Source of the DNA: Oceanospirillaceae bacterium
Lineage (GTDB): Bacteria; Pseudomonadota; Gammaproteobacteria; Pseudomonadales; Oceanobacteraceae
NCBI GenBank assembly: GCA_024234265.1
Contig: JACKOM010000002.1
Span: forward strand, 62,001-126,000
DNA: 64,000 bases
Reading direction: 5' to 3'
The notes under the pieces are model-generated. The model had not been told where the DNA came from and made no database searches. It saw only the letters and a list, made by a program, of their open reading frames with translations. This document shows positions 51,764 to 61,433 of this stretch, one piece after another; position 1 is the stretch's first letter, and every line of letters starts with the position of its first letter. The position numbers and the translations under genes are program-made.

Positions 51764-53134
51764 ATGGAACACAAGGATGGAGTGCAATCTGCCCCCGTAT
51801 TTATTCCCGTCGGTGAACGCGTGCAGCAGCTGGAACTGATCCAGCATCTGCAGGAATTCAGTGAGCTGACGGTTGTTGTCAGTGGCCCTAGCGGTGTTGG
51901 TAAAAGTGCATTATTACGGGCGGTCGAATCCGCCCTGTGTGTTTCCCATCAGGTGGTTTACATTGCAGCGGATGGCCAAAGTGAGCTTGAATTAAGCGAG
52001 CTGGTTGCCAGTGCCCTCGGTGCTGCAGATGTCAGTGAGCAGGCAATTCGTGAACGCATTGAATTTTATCGCGCAAACGGTGAGACAGTGCACGTCATTG
52101 TGGATGACGCCCATCTTTTATCCTCCGATGCCCTCGAATTACTTCTTGATATTACCCATAAAGGTTCAGGTCGCTGGCATCTGTTGTTAAGCGGCAGCGA
52201 GCATTTTGCAACTGAGCTTGAGTTGCTGCAGCAGGAAATGGGTATCGAACATCAGCTGCACAACATTGCGTTATTGGGCTTTTCCGAAAAAGAAAGTCAG
52301 TTGTTTTTATCTGAGGTGTACCGCCAGCAGGGCATGGCGACCCTGCCATTTTCCGACCGTCAGCTGAAAAAAATCTGGCGTGAGTCCCATGGTTTGCCAG
52401 GGCCTATGCTGCGCCTTTGTTTGCAGATGAAGAGCGGCAGTCAGGTGCCGTACATGCATATAGCGGCACTGGTGGTCATTGGTATGGCGCTGCTGATTTC
52501 GTTTGTCATGAATAAAAATGACGACATGCAAAAAACAGTGGTGGTGACGCAGGACCCGGTGGCGAAATTATTGGAAGCCCGCGCCCAGCAGCAGGCAGAC
52601 GCGGTGCAGGACGAGTCGCAGATCACAGAGATTGCGGATTTACCGGCAACGTCAGCCGGTGAGCAAACAGTGGCGCTGGCCGAAGAAACGGGTATGCCTG
52701 AACTGGGATTAGCGGAGCCTGTCGCAGAAAATGTGCAGGCAGTTCCTCAGGTGCAGGAGCAAACAGATGTAAAAGCGGAAGCCAAACTGGCTAATAAACC
52801 GGAAGTGGCACTGGCAAAATGGCAGGGTTCCGATGCTAAAGCCTGGCTGGCCTTTAACCCCGATTGGTATGCCATGCAGCTGTTAGGCGCGCGCAACAAA
52901 GAAAACGCCGAGCAATTTATTGCGGATTACAAAAAACTGCTCGATCCCAGCAAGCTGACCTATTACCCGACTGTTTTCAAAGGCAAACCTTGGTACGTGG
53001 TGGTATATGGACCGTACCGTAACCATGATGCTGCGGTAGCGGCAATCCCTTCCCTGCCAGCCTCGTTGCGTAAGCAGAATCCATGGATCAGGCCCCTGGC
53101 CAAGATTCAGGAGGATATACGCAACGCCCGCTAA
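51764..53134 (+). CDS. damX: DamX-like AAA/SPOR cell-division protein
   Basis: 456 residues. The N-terminal cytoplasmic AAA ATPase (Walker A GPSGVGKS at 41-48, Walker B VIVDDAH) is followed by a single transmembrane helix (about 229-248), an acidic Ala/Gln/Glu-rich linker and a C-terminal SPOR domain (about 365-445; WYAMQLLGARNKENAEQFI, KPWYVVVYGPYRNHDAAVAAI). This extended form with a P-loop domain matches the gene usually found after aroB. It likely localises to the septum by binding denuded glycan. Confidence 0.9.
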   Translation: MEHKDGVQSAPVFIPVGERVQQLELIQHLQEFSELTVVVSGPSGVGKSALLRAVESALCVSHQVVYIAADGQSELELSELVASALGAADVSEQAIRERIEFYRANGETVHVIVDDAHLLSSDALELLLDITHKGSGRWHLLLSGSEHFATELELLQQEMGIEHQLHNIALLGFSEKESQLFLSEVYRQQGMATLPFSDRQLKKIWRESHGLPGPMLRLCLQMKSGSQVPYMHIAALVVIGMALLISFVMNKNDDMQKTVVVTQDPVAKLLEARAQQQADAVQDESQITEIADLPATSAGEQTVALAEETGMPELGLAEPVAENVQAVPQVQEQTDVKAEAKLANKPEVALAKWQGSDAKAWLAFNPDWYAMQLLGARNKENAEQFIADYKKLLDPSKLTYYPTVFKGKPWYVVVYGPYRNHDAAVAAIPSLPASLRKQNPWIRPLAKIQEDIRNAR

Positions 53135-53175
53135 GGCTGCTTTAAGGCATATTTTGCCCAATCCATAGCTTTAAT

Positions 53176-53204
53176 TTGTGAGTCTGCCAGCAGGTGTGTA
53201 GAAT
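53176..53204 (+). promoter_or_regulatory. Sigma70 promoter of gltBD
   Basis: TTGTGA (53176-53181), a 17-base spacer and TAGAAT (53199-53204). Predicted start is near 53211, leaving a leader of about 84 bases that contains a hairpin (next entry). Confidence 0.6.
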
Positions 53205-53244
53205 AGGCGTCCTTTTGTCCGTTCGAAGTGAAGGCAATAGTCTG

Positions 53245-53272
53245 TCAATGCTTTGTAACGCATTGATTTTTA
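53245..53272 (+). terminator. Hairpin with T run in the gltB leader
   Basis: TCAATGC-tttgtaac-GCATTGA is followed by TTTTTAAG. It may be the terminator of the pil-aro-damX operon. However, it lies downstream of the gltB promoter, so a leader attenuator is possible. Confidence 0.5.
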
Positions 53273-53294
53273 AGCAAGTTTGGTGAGAGCGTCT

Positions 53295-56200
53295 ATGAGA
53301 ACAGGTTTGTACACTCCAGGTGAATTCAAAGACAACTGTGGCTTTGGTTTGATCGCCCATATGGACGGTAAGCCGAGTCATGACCTTCTGCGTACGGCTA
53401 TCGACTCCCTGACTTGCATGACCCACCGCGGTGGTATTGCTGCAGACGGTAAAACCGGTGACGGCTGTGGTCTTTTGATCAAAAAACCTGACAGTTTCCT
53501 GCGTGCTGTTGCCAAAGATCTGTTTGGTAAAGAGCTGCCCGCTGAGTATGCCGTAGGTATGATGTTCCTGGATCTGGAACTGACCAAAGCAGAACAACAG
53601 CGCGAAGCGGTTAACAAAGCATTTGCTGCCCAGGGTCTGACTGTATACGGCTGGCGCGAAGTGCCAACCAACAACGACTGCCTGGGCCCTATGGCGCTGG
53701 ATTGCATACCACGTTTTGAGCAGGTTTTTGTTGCCCCTGCTGCTGCCATGTCCGAGCAGGATTTCACTGTTAAGCTGTTTTTCGCCCGTCGTCAGGCGGA
53801 AATGGCCCTGAAAGATCATTCCAGTTTCTACATCGCATCCCTGTCAGACAAAGTGCTGTCCTATAAAGGTCTGATGATGCCGGTGGACCTGCCTAACTTC
53901 TATCTGGATTTAGGTGATGCCCGTCTGGAAACCGCGATTTGCGTATTCCACCAGCGTTTCTCCACCAACACCATGCCACGCTGGCCCCTGGCTCAGCCAT
54001 TCCGCATGCTGGCTCACAACGGTGAGATCAATACCATCAATGGTAACCGTAACTGGGCTGCCGCCCGTGCCGGTAAATTTGAAACCCCATTAATGCCGGA
54101 TCTGAAATCCATCCAGCCAGTGGTTAACACCACAGGTTCTGACTCCTCCTCCATGGATAACATGCTGGAGCTGTTGGTTGCCGGTGGTATGGATCTGTTC
54201 CGCGCAGTACGTATGATGATTCCGCCCGCCTGGCAGAACGTCGATACCATGGATGCCGACCTGCGTGCATTCTTCGAATACAACTCCATGCACATGGAGC
54301 CATGGGACGGCCCGGCCGGTATCGTCATGACAGACGGCCGTTATGCTGTGTGTCTGCTCGACCGCAACGGTCTGCGTCCTGCCCGTTGGGTTGTGACCAA
54401 AAACCGTTATATCACCCTGGCATCCGAAGTGGGTGTACACGGTTACAAACCTGAAGACGTGGTATCCAAAGGCCGTGTTGGCCCAGGCCAGATTCTGGCG
54501 GTTGATACCCAGACAGGTGAAGTGCTGACCACTGAGCAGATCGATACCCAGCTCAAGTCTGCCCATCCATACAAAAAATGGCTGAAAGAAAATGCCGTGC
54601 GCATCGAATCCCAGCTGGAACTGCAGCGCATGCAGGAAACTCCGCTGAGCGAAGAGCAACTGGCCGTTCACCAGAAGCTGCACCTGGTAAGTTTCGAAGA
54701 GCGTGAACAGCTGCTGCGTCCGCTGGCTGAAACTGCCCAGGAAGCTACTGGCTCCATGGGTGATGACACCCCAATGGCCGTACTGTCTCAGAAAGTACGC
54801 CCTGTGACGGATTATTTCCGTCAGATGTTTGCCCAGGTAACTAACCCGCCGATCGACCCGCTGCGCGAAGCGATCGTAATGTCCCTGGAAACCTGTATCG
54901 GTGCTGAGAAAAACGTTTTCGACGAAAGCGCAGACCATGCCCGCCGTATCATCCTGACTTCCCCTGTGTTGTCACCGATGAAATTCAACGGCCTGAAAAC
55001 CACAGGTAAAAAAGAATTCTCTTACAGCGTTATCAGCCTCGCATTTGAGCCGACCCTCGGCCTGAAGGCGGCGGTGCAGAAAATCACTGAGCAGGCAGAA
55101 GCCGCGGTACGTGAAGGCACTGTTATTCTGATTCTGTCCGACCGTCAGGTGGAAGAAGGTCAGCTGGTTGTTCCGGCTGCCATGGCTACCGGTGCTGTAC
55201 ACCACAACCTGGTGAAAAAATCCCTGCGTTGTGACTGCAACATAGTGGTTGAAACCGGTGATGCCCGTGACGCCCACCATTTCTCCGTATTAATCGGTTT
55301 TGGTGCGACTGCCGTTTACCCATGGTTAGCTTACGAAGTGCTGGCGGACATGCACCGCAGCGGTGAGCTGCTGGGTGACGCCATGAAGTCCAACCAGAAC
55401 TACCGTAAAGGTATCCGTAAGGGCTTGCTGAAAATCATGTCCAAAATGGGTATCTCTACCATTACCTCATACCGTGGCAGCCAGCTGTTTGAAGCTGTGG
55501 GTCTGTCTACTGAAGTGGTTGATCTGTGTTTCACTGGCGTGCCAAGCCGTATTGCCGGTGCGACCTTCGCGGATTTCGAAGCTGACCTGAGCGCTGTGAC
55601 AACTCTGGCTTTCCGTGCACGTAAAACTATCGATCAGGGCGGCCTGCTGAAATATGTTCACGGTGGTGAATACCACGCGTTTAACCCTGATGTGGTACGC
55701 ACCATTCAGGATGCCGTACAAACCGGTTCCCGTGACAGTTACAAAGAATACGCCCGTCTGGTGAATGAGCGCCCTGTGGCGACTATCCGCGATCTGTTCC
55801 AGCTGAAAACCAGCAACAGCATCCCGCTGGATCAGGTAGAGCCTATCGAAGCCATTCTGAAACGTTTCGACTCTGCGGCTATGTCCCTCGGTGCATTAAG
55901 CCCTGAAGCCCACGAAGCACTGGCCCAGGCCATGAACGAACTCGGCGCACGCTCCAACTCAGGTGAGGGCGGTGAAGATCCGAAGCGTTACGGCACCATC
56001 AAAAACTCCAAAATCAAACAGATCGCTTCTGGACGTTTTGGTGTAACACCACACTATCTGTCCAGCGCTGACGTGCTACAGATTAAAGTCGCTCAAGGTG
56101 CTAAACCGGGTGAAGGTGGCCAGCTGCCAGGTGGCAAGGTGAACGATCTGATTGCGACCCTGCGTTATTCTGTGCCGGGTGTGACTCTGATTTCCCCACC

Positions 56201-57743
56201 ACCGCACCACGATATTTATTCTATCGAAGACCTGGCGCAGCTGATTTATGACCTCAAGCAGGTGAACCCACGTGCCCAGGTTTCCGTGAAACTGGTATCT
56301 GAGCCAGGTGTTGGCACCATCGCCGCCGGTGTGGCCAAAGCCTACGCCGACCTGATCACCATTTCCGGTTACGACGGCGGTACCGCTGCATCGCCGATTA
56401 CTTCGATCAAATATGCCGGTTCCCCATGGGAACTGGGTCTGTCCGAAGCCCACCAGGCCCTGCGTGCCAACGATCTGCGTGGCAAAGTGCGCCTGCAGAC
56501 TGACGGTGGTCTGAAAACCGGTTTAGACGTGGTGAAAGCGGCGATTCTGGGTGCTGAATCCTTCGGTTTTGGTACTACACCTATGATCGCCATGGGTTGT
56601 AAGTTCCTGCGTATCTGCCACCTGAACAACTGCGCGACCGGTGTTGCGACCCAGAACGAAAAACTGCGTCAGGAGCACTTCATCGGCACCGTGGAGATGG
56701 TGAAAAACTTCTTCATCTTCGTGGCTGAAGAAACCCGCGAGTGGATGGCCAAGATGGGCGTGCGCACTATGGAAGAACTGGTGGGCCGCGTAGATCTGTT
56801 AGAGCGCGCTGACGGTCTGACCAATAAACAGAAACACCTGGATTTAACCGCCCTGGTGCGTAATGACCACATTCCGGCTGACAAGCCCCAGACTGTGCAG
56901 TCACACCGCAACGATCCTTACGACAAAGGTGAGCTGGCTGAACGTATTGTGGCTGACGTGCTGTCTGCCATCGAAGGCAAAAAAGGTGGTGAGTTCAGCT
57001 ACAACAGCTGCAACTGCGACCGTTCCATGGGTGCCCGCGTCTCCGGCGAAATCGCCCTGCGTTATGGCAACCAAGGTATGGCTGATGCGCCGATTACCCT
57101 GCGCTTCAAAGGCACTGCTGGTCAGTCCTTTGGTGTATGGAACGCCGGTGGTCTGAACATGTACCTCGAAGGTGATGCCAACGACTACGTAGGTAAAGGC
57201 ATGACTGGCGGTAAGCTGGTGATTGCACCACCAAAAGGTTCTGAGTTTGCAACCAACGAGTCCTCTATCATTGGTAACACCTGTTTATACGGTGCTACCG
57301 GCGGTAAATTGCTGGCGGCCGGTACTGCCGGTGAGCGTTTTGCAGTGCGTAACTCCGGCGCCCACGCCGTGGTTGAAGGTGCTGGCGATCACTGCTGTGA
57401 GTACATGACCGGCGGTATGGTGTGTGTACTGGGCGATACCGGTTATAACTTCGGTGCCGGTATGACAGGTGGTTTTGCGTACGTTCTCGACCGTAAAAAC
57501 ATCTTCGTGGATAAATACAACCATGAGCTGGTTGATATCCACCGCATTACCTCAGAAGAAACAGAAGCCCACCGCAGTCACCTGCGTTCTGTGCTGAGTG
57601 AGTTTGTAGCCGAAACTGGCAGTGCCTGGGGTCAGGAACTGCTCAGCAACTTCGAGAGCTATGTAGGTAAGTTCTGGCTGGTTAAACCTAAAGCAGCCGG
57701 TTTGCAACAGTTGCTGGATAGCACCCGTGCTCGTCCTGAGTGA
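53295..57743 (+). CDS. gltB: Glutamate synthase large subunit
   Basis: 1482 residues from the ATG at 53295 (GAGAG upstream). The N-terminal Ntn amidotransferase domain has catalytic Cys15 after a short propeptide (MRTGLYTPGEFKDN before CGFGLIAH). FMN-binding synthase domain (about 850-1200, GGEDPKRYG), 3Fe-4S cluster cysteines in CKFLRICHLNNC, and the C-terminal beta-helix with repeated Gly motifs (about 1230-1450). With GltD it makes two glutamates from glutamine and 2-oxoglutarate, forming the GS-GOGAT pair with the glnA in this window. Confidence 0.98.
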   Translation: MRTGLYTPGEFKDNCGFGLIAHMDGKPSHDLLRTAIDSLTCMTHRGGIAADGKTGDGCGLLIKKPDSFLRAVAKDLFGKELPAEYAVGMMFLDLELTKAEQQREAVNKAFAAQGLTVYGWREVPTNNDCLGPMALDCIPRFEQVFVAPAAAMSEQDFTVKLFFARRQAEMALKDHSSFYIASLSDKVLSYKGLMMPVDLPNFYLDLGDARLETAICVFHQRFSTNTMPRWPLAQPFRMLAHNGEINTINGNRNWAAARAGKFETPLMPDLKSIQPVVNTTGSDSSSMDNMLELLVAGGMDLFRAVRMMIPPAWQNVDTMDADLRAFFEYNSMHMEPWDGPAGIVMTDGRYAVCLLDRNGLRPARWVVTKNRYITLASEVGVHGYKPEDVVSKGRVGPGQILAVDTQTGEVLTTEQIDTQLKSAHPYKKWLKENAVRIESQLELQRMQETPLSEEQLAVHQKLHLVSFEEREQLLRPLAETAQEATGSMGDDTPMAVLSQKVRPVTDYFRQMFAQVTNPPIDPLREAIVMSLETCIGAEKNVFDESADHARRIILTSPVLSPMKFNGLKTTGKKEFSYSVISLAFEPTLGLKAAVQKITEQAEAAVREGTVILILSDRQVEEGQLVVPAAMATGAVHHNLVKKSLRCDCNIVVETGDARDAHHFSVLIGFGATAVYPWLAYEVLADMHRSGELLGDAMKSNQNYRKGIRKGLLKIMSKMGISTITSYRGSQLFEAVGLSTEVVDLCFTGVPSRIAGATFADFEADLSAVTTLAFRARKTIDQGGLLKYVHGGEYHAFNPDVVRTIQDAVQTGSRDSYKEYARLVNERPVATIRDLFQLKTSNSIPLDQVEPIEAILKRFDSAAMSLGALSPEAHEALAQAMNELGARSNSGEGGEDPKRYGTIKNSKIKQIASGRFGVTPHYLSSADVLQIKVAQGAKPGEGGQLPGGKVNDLIATLRYSVPGVTLISPPPHHDIYSIEDLAQLIYDLKQVNPRAQVSVKLVSEPGVGTIAAGVAKAYADLITISGYDGGTAASPITSIKYAGSPWELGLSEAHQALRANDLRGKVRLQTDGGLKTGLDVVKAAILGAESFGFGTTPMIAMGCKFLRICHLNNCATGVATQNEKLRQEHFIGTVEMVKNFFIFVAEETREWMAKMGVRTMEELVGRVDLLERADGLTNKQKHLDLTALVRNDHIPADKPQTVQSHRNDPYDKGELAERIVADVLSAIEGKKGGEFSYNSCNCDRSMGARVSGEIALRYGNQGMADAPITLRFKGTAGQSFGVWNAGGLNMYLEGDANDYVGKGMTGGKLVIAPPKGSEFATNESSIIGNTCLYGATGGKLLAAGTAGERFAVRNSGAHAVVEGAGDHCCEYMTGGMVCVLGDTGYNFGAGMTGGFAYVLDRKNIFVDKYNHELVDIHRITSEETEAHRSHLRSVLSEFVAETGSAWGQELLSNFESYVGKFWLVKPKAAGLQQLLDSTRARPE

Positions 57744-57786
57744 AGCATCAGAAATAACCGGACGAGATAACGAGCAGAGGTGAGCA

Positions 57787-59205
57787 ATGGCGAAACGATT
57801 AAATAACGATTTTCAATTTGTAGACGTGGGTCGTCGTGACCCAAATAAAAAGGCAATCGAGACCCGTAAACACAAGTTTGTGGAGATCTACGAACCCTTC
57901 AATCAGGCTGAAGTCAGCGACCAGGCACACCGTTGCCTGGCCTGTGGCAACCCCTATTGCGAGTGGAAATGCCCGGTACACAACTACATTCCTAACTGGC
58001 TGAAACTGGCCAGCGAAGGCAACATTCTCGAAGCGGTGGAGCTGAGTCACCAGACCAACTCCCTGCCTGAAGTGTGTGGCCGTGTTTGCCCGCAGGACCG
58101 TCTGTGTGAAGGCTCCTGTACCCTGAACGATGGTTTTGGTGCAGTGACTATCGGTAACGTTGAAAAATACATCACCGATACCGCCTTCGCCATGGGCTGG
58201 AAACCCGACATGTCCAAGGTTAAATGGACAGATAAAAAAGTCGCCATCGTAGGTGCTGGCCCAGCTGGTTTAGGCTGTGCCGACGTGCTGGCCCGTAACG
58301 GCGTGAAATCCGTGGTATTTGACCGTCACCCAGAAATCGGTGGTCTGTTAACCTTCGGTATTCCTGAATTCAAACTGGAAAAAACCGTGATGTCGCGCCG
58401 CCGTGAAGTCTTTACCGAAATGGGTATTGAATTCCGTCTGGGTGTGGAAGTGGGTAAAGACATCTCCTTCCAGGAGCTGATCGACAATTACGATGCCGTA
58501 TTCCTGGGCATGGGTACCTACAACTACATGAAAGGTGGTTTCCCCGGTGAAGATCTGCCAGGCGTGCACGACGCCCTGGATTTCCTGATCTCCAACGTGA
58601 ACCGCAACTTAGGTTTCGAAAAGAACCCAGCCGATTTCATCGATATGAAAGGCAAAAAAGTGGTTGTATTAGGTGGTGGTGATACCGCCATGGACTGTAA
58701 CCGCAGCTCCATCCGTCAGGGTGCCAGCACTGTGACCTGTGCTTACCGCCGTGACGAAGACAACATGCCGGGTTCTAAACGCGAAGTGACCAACGCCCGC
58801 GAAGAGGGTGTGCAGTTCCTGTTTAACCGTCAGCCGGTGGCCATCGTAGGTGAAGGCAAGGTTGAAGGCGTTAAAGTAGTCACCACTGAACTGGGTGCAC
58901 CGGATGAAAAAGGCCGTCGCCGCCCGGTGGTGGTGGAAGGTTCTGAAGAAGTATTACCCGCCGATGCGGTACTGGTGGCCTTCGGTTTCCGCCCAAGCCC
59001 AGCCCCTTGGTTTAAAGACTTCGGTATCGAACTGAACAGCTGGGAAGGTGTAATCGCCCCTGAACAGCAGAAGTTCAAATTCCAGACCACCAACAGCAAG
59101 GTATTTGCCGGCGGTGACATGGTGCGTGGTTCCGACTTAGTGGTTACCGCCATCTGGGAAGGCCGTCAGGCTGCAGAAGGCATTCTGGACTACTTAGAGG
59201 TTTAA
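57787..59205 (+). CDS. gltD: Glutamate synthase small subunit
   Basis: 472 residues. Two N-terminal 4Fe-4S motifs (CLACGNPYCEWKCP, CGRVCPQDRLCEGSC), FAD-binding GAGPAGLGCADVLA and NADPH-binding GGGDTAMDC. Transfers electrons from NADPH to GltB. It begins 43 bases after gltB with a GAGGTGA ribosome-binding site. Confidence 0.98.
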   Translation: MAKRLNNDFQFVDVGRRDPNKKAIETRKHKFVEIYEPFNQAEVSDQAHRCLACGNPYCEWKCPVHNYIPNWLKLASEGNILEAVELSHQTNSLPEVCGRVCPQDRLCEGSCTLNDGFGAVTIGNVEKYITDTAFAMGWKPDMSKVKWTDKKVAIVGAGPAGLGCADVLARNGVKSVVFDRHPEIGGLLTFGIPEFKLEKTVMSRRREVFTEMGIEFRLGVEVGKDISFQELIDNYDAVFLGMGTYNYMKGGFPGEDLPGVHDALDFLISNVNRNLGFEKNPADFIDMKGKKVVVLGGGDTAMDCNRSSIRQGASTVTCAYRRDEDNMPGSKREVTNAREEGVQFLFNRQPVAIVGEGKVEGVKVVTTELGAPDEKGRRRPVVVEGSEEVLPADAVLVAFGFRPSPAPWFKDFGIELNSWEGVIAPEQQKFKFQTTNSKVFAGGDMVRGSDLVVTAIWEGRQAAEGILDYLEV

Positions 59206-59223
59206 TCCTCACCTGCTCCAAAC

Positions 59224-59251
59224 ACAAAGGCACGCAATGCGTGCCTTTGTC
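59224..59251 (+). terminator. gltBD terminator
   Basis: ACAAAGGCACGC / GCGTGCCTTTGT stem with weak T run, 19 bases after the gltD stop. Confidence 0.75.
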
Positions 59252-59358
59252 GTTTCTGTGCTCTGGCAGGCAGTTCCGGCGGCATTTACGTGGATAATTT
59301 CTGCAAACGACTTACAATGGGCGGTCACGAATGGAAGCCCGATCTGCGGAGAATAATA

Positions 59359-61383
59359 ATGCTGGATCATATTAAATTAATTGCGTTGCTGTGCGCACTA
59401 GGTTCACTTGCTGCATGTGGTGGTGGAGATAATTCATCTATCAGTGGCGAAAGTTCAACGAGCACAGGTTCGTCAGGTAGCAGTAGTTCAGGCACCTCTA
59501 CGAATCCTGTGGATAACAGTTCTTCTTCTGCCAATGTTGTATTGGGTACTGGTACCGGCTCGAGCTTTAACGCAAACGTTGCGAGCACTGCCATGGGTAC
59601 CGGCACTTTATCTGCCGGTGGTAGCACCACCGTAGCTGTGGATATGGTGGATGCTGATAATAACAACGCAGCTTTCTTAGGTATTAAATCCGTTAAATTT
59701 GATTCTGTGTGCGCACAGGCGGGGCTGGCTGAGTTTTCACCGGATTTGTTAAAAGCCGCAGGCAGTGCAACCTCCGTGTACCAGGATAAAGGCTGCGGAC
59801 GGGAAGACACCATTTACGTTTATATCGTGGATACCGATAGCTCGGGTGCGGAAACAACCGGCTCCACTGCGCTGGTGAAACTGGCTGTGGCAACACCCAA
59901 CGTGGGCTCTATTGCCTTTGTAGAAGCCACGCCAAATTCCATTGCGTTAAAGCGCGTGGGCAGTGATGTGTTACCGGCAAGTTCCCAGGTGACTTTCCAG
60001 GTATTGGATGAAGATGGTAATCCCATGTCAGCCAAAACCGTGACATTTGCCCTGGAAAAAGAATTAGGGGGTGCTTCTTTAAGTAAATCCAGTACCGCAA
60101 CGGACACAGAGGGTAAAGCAACAGTACGTATTAATTCCGGTCGTGTTGCTGGCACTATCAGTGTGATTGCATCCATTGCGGTGGATTCCACTACTGTAAT
60201 TTCTACACAATCTACTGCGATCGCCATGGCCAGTGACTTAGCGGATCAGAATAGCTTCCAGATATCTGCTGATCTTTTGAATCCAGCTGCCTGGGATATA
60301 AATGGTACAGAAGTGAATATTTCAGTGTATGTGGGTGATCACAGTCAGAACCCGGTCTTGGACGGTACTCGCGTATTATTCACCGCAGAAGGTGGTTTGA
60401 TTGAACCCAGCTGTGAAACCATATCAGGCCGTTGCACTGTTAAATGGGTGAGCGCAAACCCCCGTCCGATTGATGGTATAGCCCGCATAGTAGCCCGCAC
60501 AGCTGGCGAAGGTGATTATCAGGATACTAACCGTAATGGTTATTTTGATATCGGTGAATCTTTTGCTACTCACTCTGAAGTGTTCTTGGATGCTAATGAT
60601 AATGGCGTTTTTGATCCTGCAGCTGATTACAACACAGAAGTGGATATCGATAATGACGGCAGTCCTGAGTTTTTCTGGAACTTATCTGGTTATTTGGATT
60701 CGTTAGGTAGTTGGGCTGGTAGCAGTAACGATTACGAAGAATTTTTTGATTTTAATAATAATGGTTCTTTTGATTCTGCTCCTACTAAATATCAGGGTGG
60801 AGCATGTTCCTCTGCGGCACTGGCTGCCGGCCACTGTGCAAGCCTGATGGATGTTTCCGCGTCCTTGAATTTGGTTATGTCCTCTGGAGCTTCAGCATTT
60901 ATTGATGGTCCTTATATATATAACGCAGCTACAGGGCGGTACGATACGCCGGTAACCTGCATTGATGTTCGTTCACAGAATGTAACTGTTATGTGGCGGG
61001 TATTTGATTCCAGTGTGCGCAAAAATAAGATGGCAGCGGGCACTACATTTAGGTTTGATCAGACAAACGTCAATGTTGTGGCAGATAATGCTGGTACAGT
61101 AGGGAAGTTCGAAGCAGCGGTGCCACGTTTCAGTAAATGGCAAAATATGCTGGATTATTCCCAGTTACCCGTGCCACTGACATACGGCAGTCAAAGTGCT
61201 GCAAACCAAAGGTATAAGTACCTTAATCAGCGTGGCCATGTGGTGACAGCTACTATTGCCCGCCCAGAGAGTTTTACTGGTGCTGATCCATATGGTTACG
61301 TGGTGTTGGGTGTCGATACTGTTAACGGTGAGACCATTGAAGTACCACTGACGGTTGCCGCTGCAACTGATGCTTGTTTATAA
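59359..61383 (+). CDS. Surface lipoprotein with Ig-like domain and acidic Ca-binding-like loops
   Basis: 674 residues from the ATG at 59359, with GGAG eight bases upstream. The lipoprotein signal LCALGSLAAC gives a lipidated Cys near 20, followed by a Ser/Thr/Gly-rich low-complexity linker to about 65. A bacterial Ig-like (Big_1-type) domain appears around 190-300 (NSIALKRVGSDVLPASSQVTFQVLDEDGNPMSAKTVTF). Residues 385-475 carry four Asp/Asn-rich loops of EF-hand/dockerin type (DTNRNGYFDIGES, DANDNGVFDPAAD, DIDNDGSPEF, DFNNNGSFDS). The rest is beta-rich with no family I recognise. Probably an outer-membrane surface protein; the role is unknown. It separates gltD from hemE, which are adjacent in pseudomonads. 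Confidence 0.8.
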   Translation: MLDHIKLIALLCALGSLAACGGGDNSSISGESSTSTGSSGSSSSGTSTNPVDNSSSSANVVLGTGTGSSFNANVASTAMGTGTLSAGGSTTVAVDMVDADNNNAAFLGIKSVKFDSVCAQAGLAEFSPDLLKAAGSATSVYQDKGCGREDTIYVYIVDTDSSGAETTGSTALVKLAVATPNVGSIAFVEATPNSIALKRVGSDVLPASSQVTFQVLDEDGNPMSAKTVTFALEKELGGASLSKSSTATDTEGKATVRINSGRVAGTISVIASIAVDSTTVISTQSTAIAMASDLADQNSFQISADLLNPAAWDINGTEVNISVYVGDHSQNPVLDGTRVLFTAEGGLIEPSCETISGRCTVKWVSANPRPIDGIARIVARTAGEGDYQDTNRNGYFDIGESFATHSEVFLDANDNGVFDPAADYNTEVDIDNDGSPEFFWNLSGYLDSLGSWAGSSNDYEEFFDFNNNGSFDSAPTKYQGGACSSAALAAGHCASLMDVSASLNLVMSSGASAFIDGPYIYNAATGRYDTPVTCIDVRSQNVTVMWRVFDSSVRKNKMAAGTTFRFDQTNVNVVADNAGTVGKFEAAVPRFSKWQNMLDYSQLPVPLTYGSQSAANQRYKYLNQRGHVVTATIARPESFTGADPYGYVVLGVDTVNGETIEVPLTVAAATDACL

Positions 61384-61391
61384 ATATGTTA

Positions 61392-61416
61392 AACAGCGCG
61401 CCTGAGGTGCGCTGTT
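61392..61416 (+). terminator. Weak terminator after the lipoprotein gene
   Basis: AACAGCGC-gcctgaggt-GCGCTGTT with only a short T stretch after it, so read-through into hemE is possible. Confidence 0.5.
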
Positions 61417-61433
61417 GATTTAATGTGGTGATT

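Noticed and set aside
54090..54938. 282-codon open frame on the minus strand
   Set aside because: Antisense to the GltB amidotransferase region, His/Gln-rich by codon reversal, without start signals.
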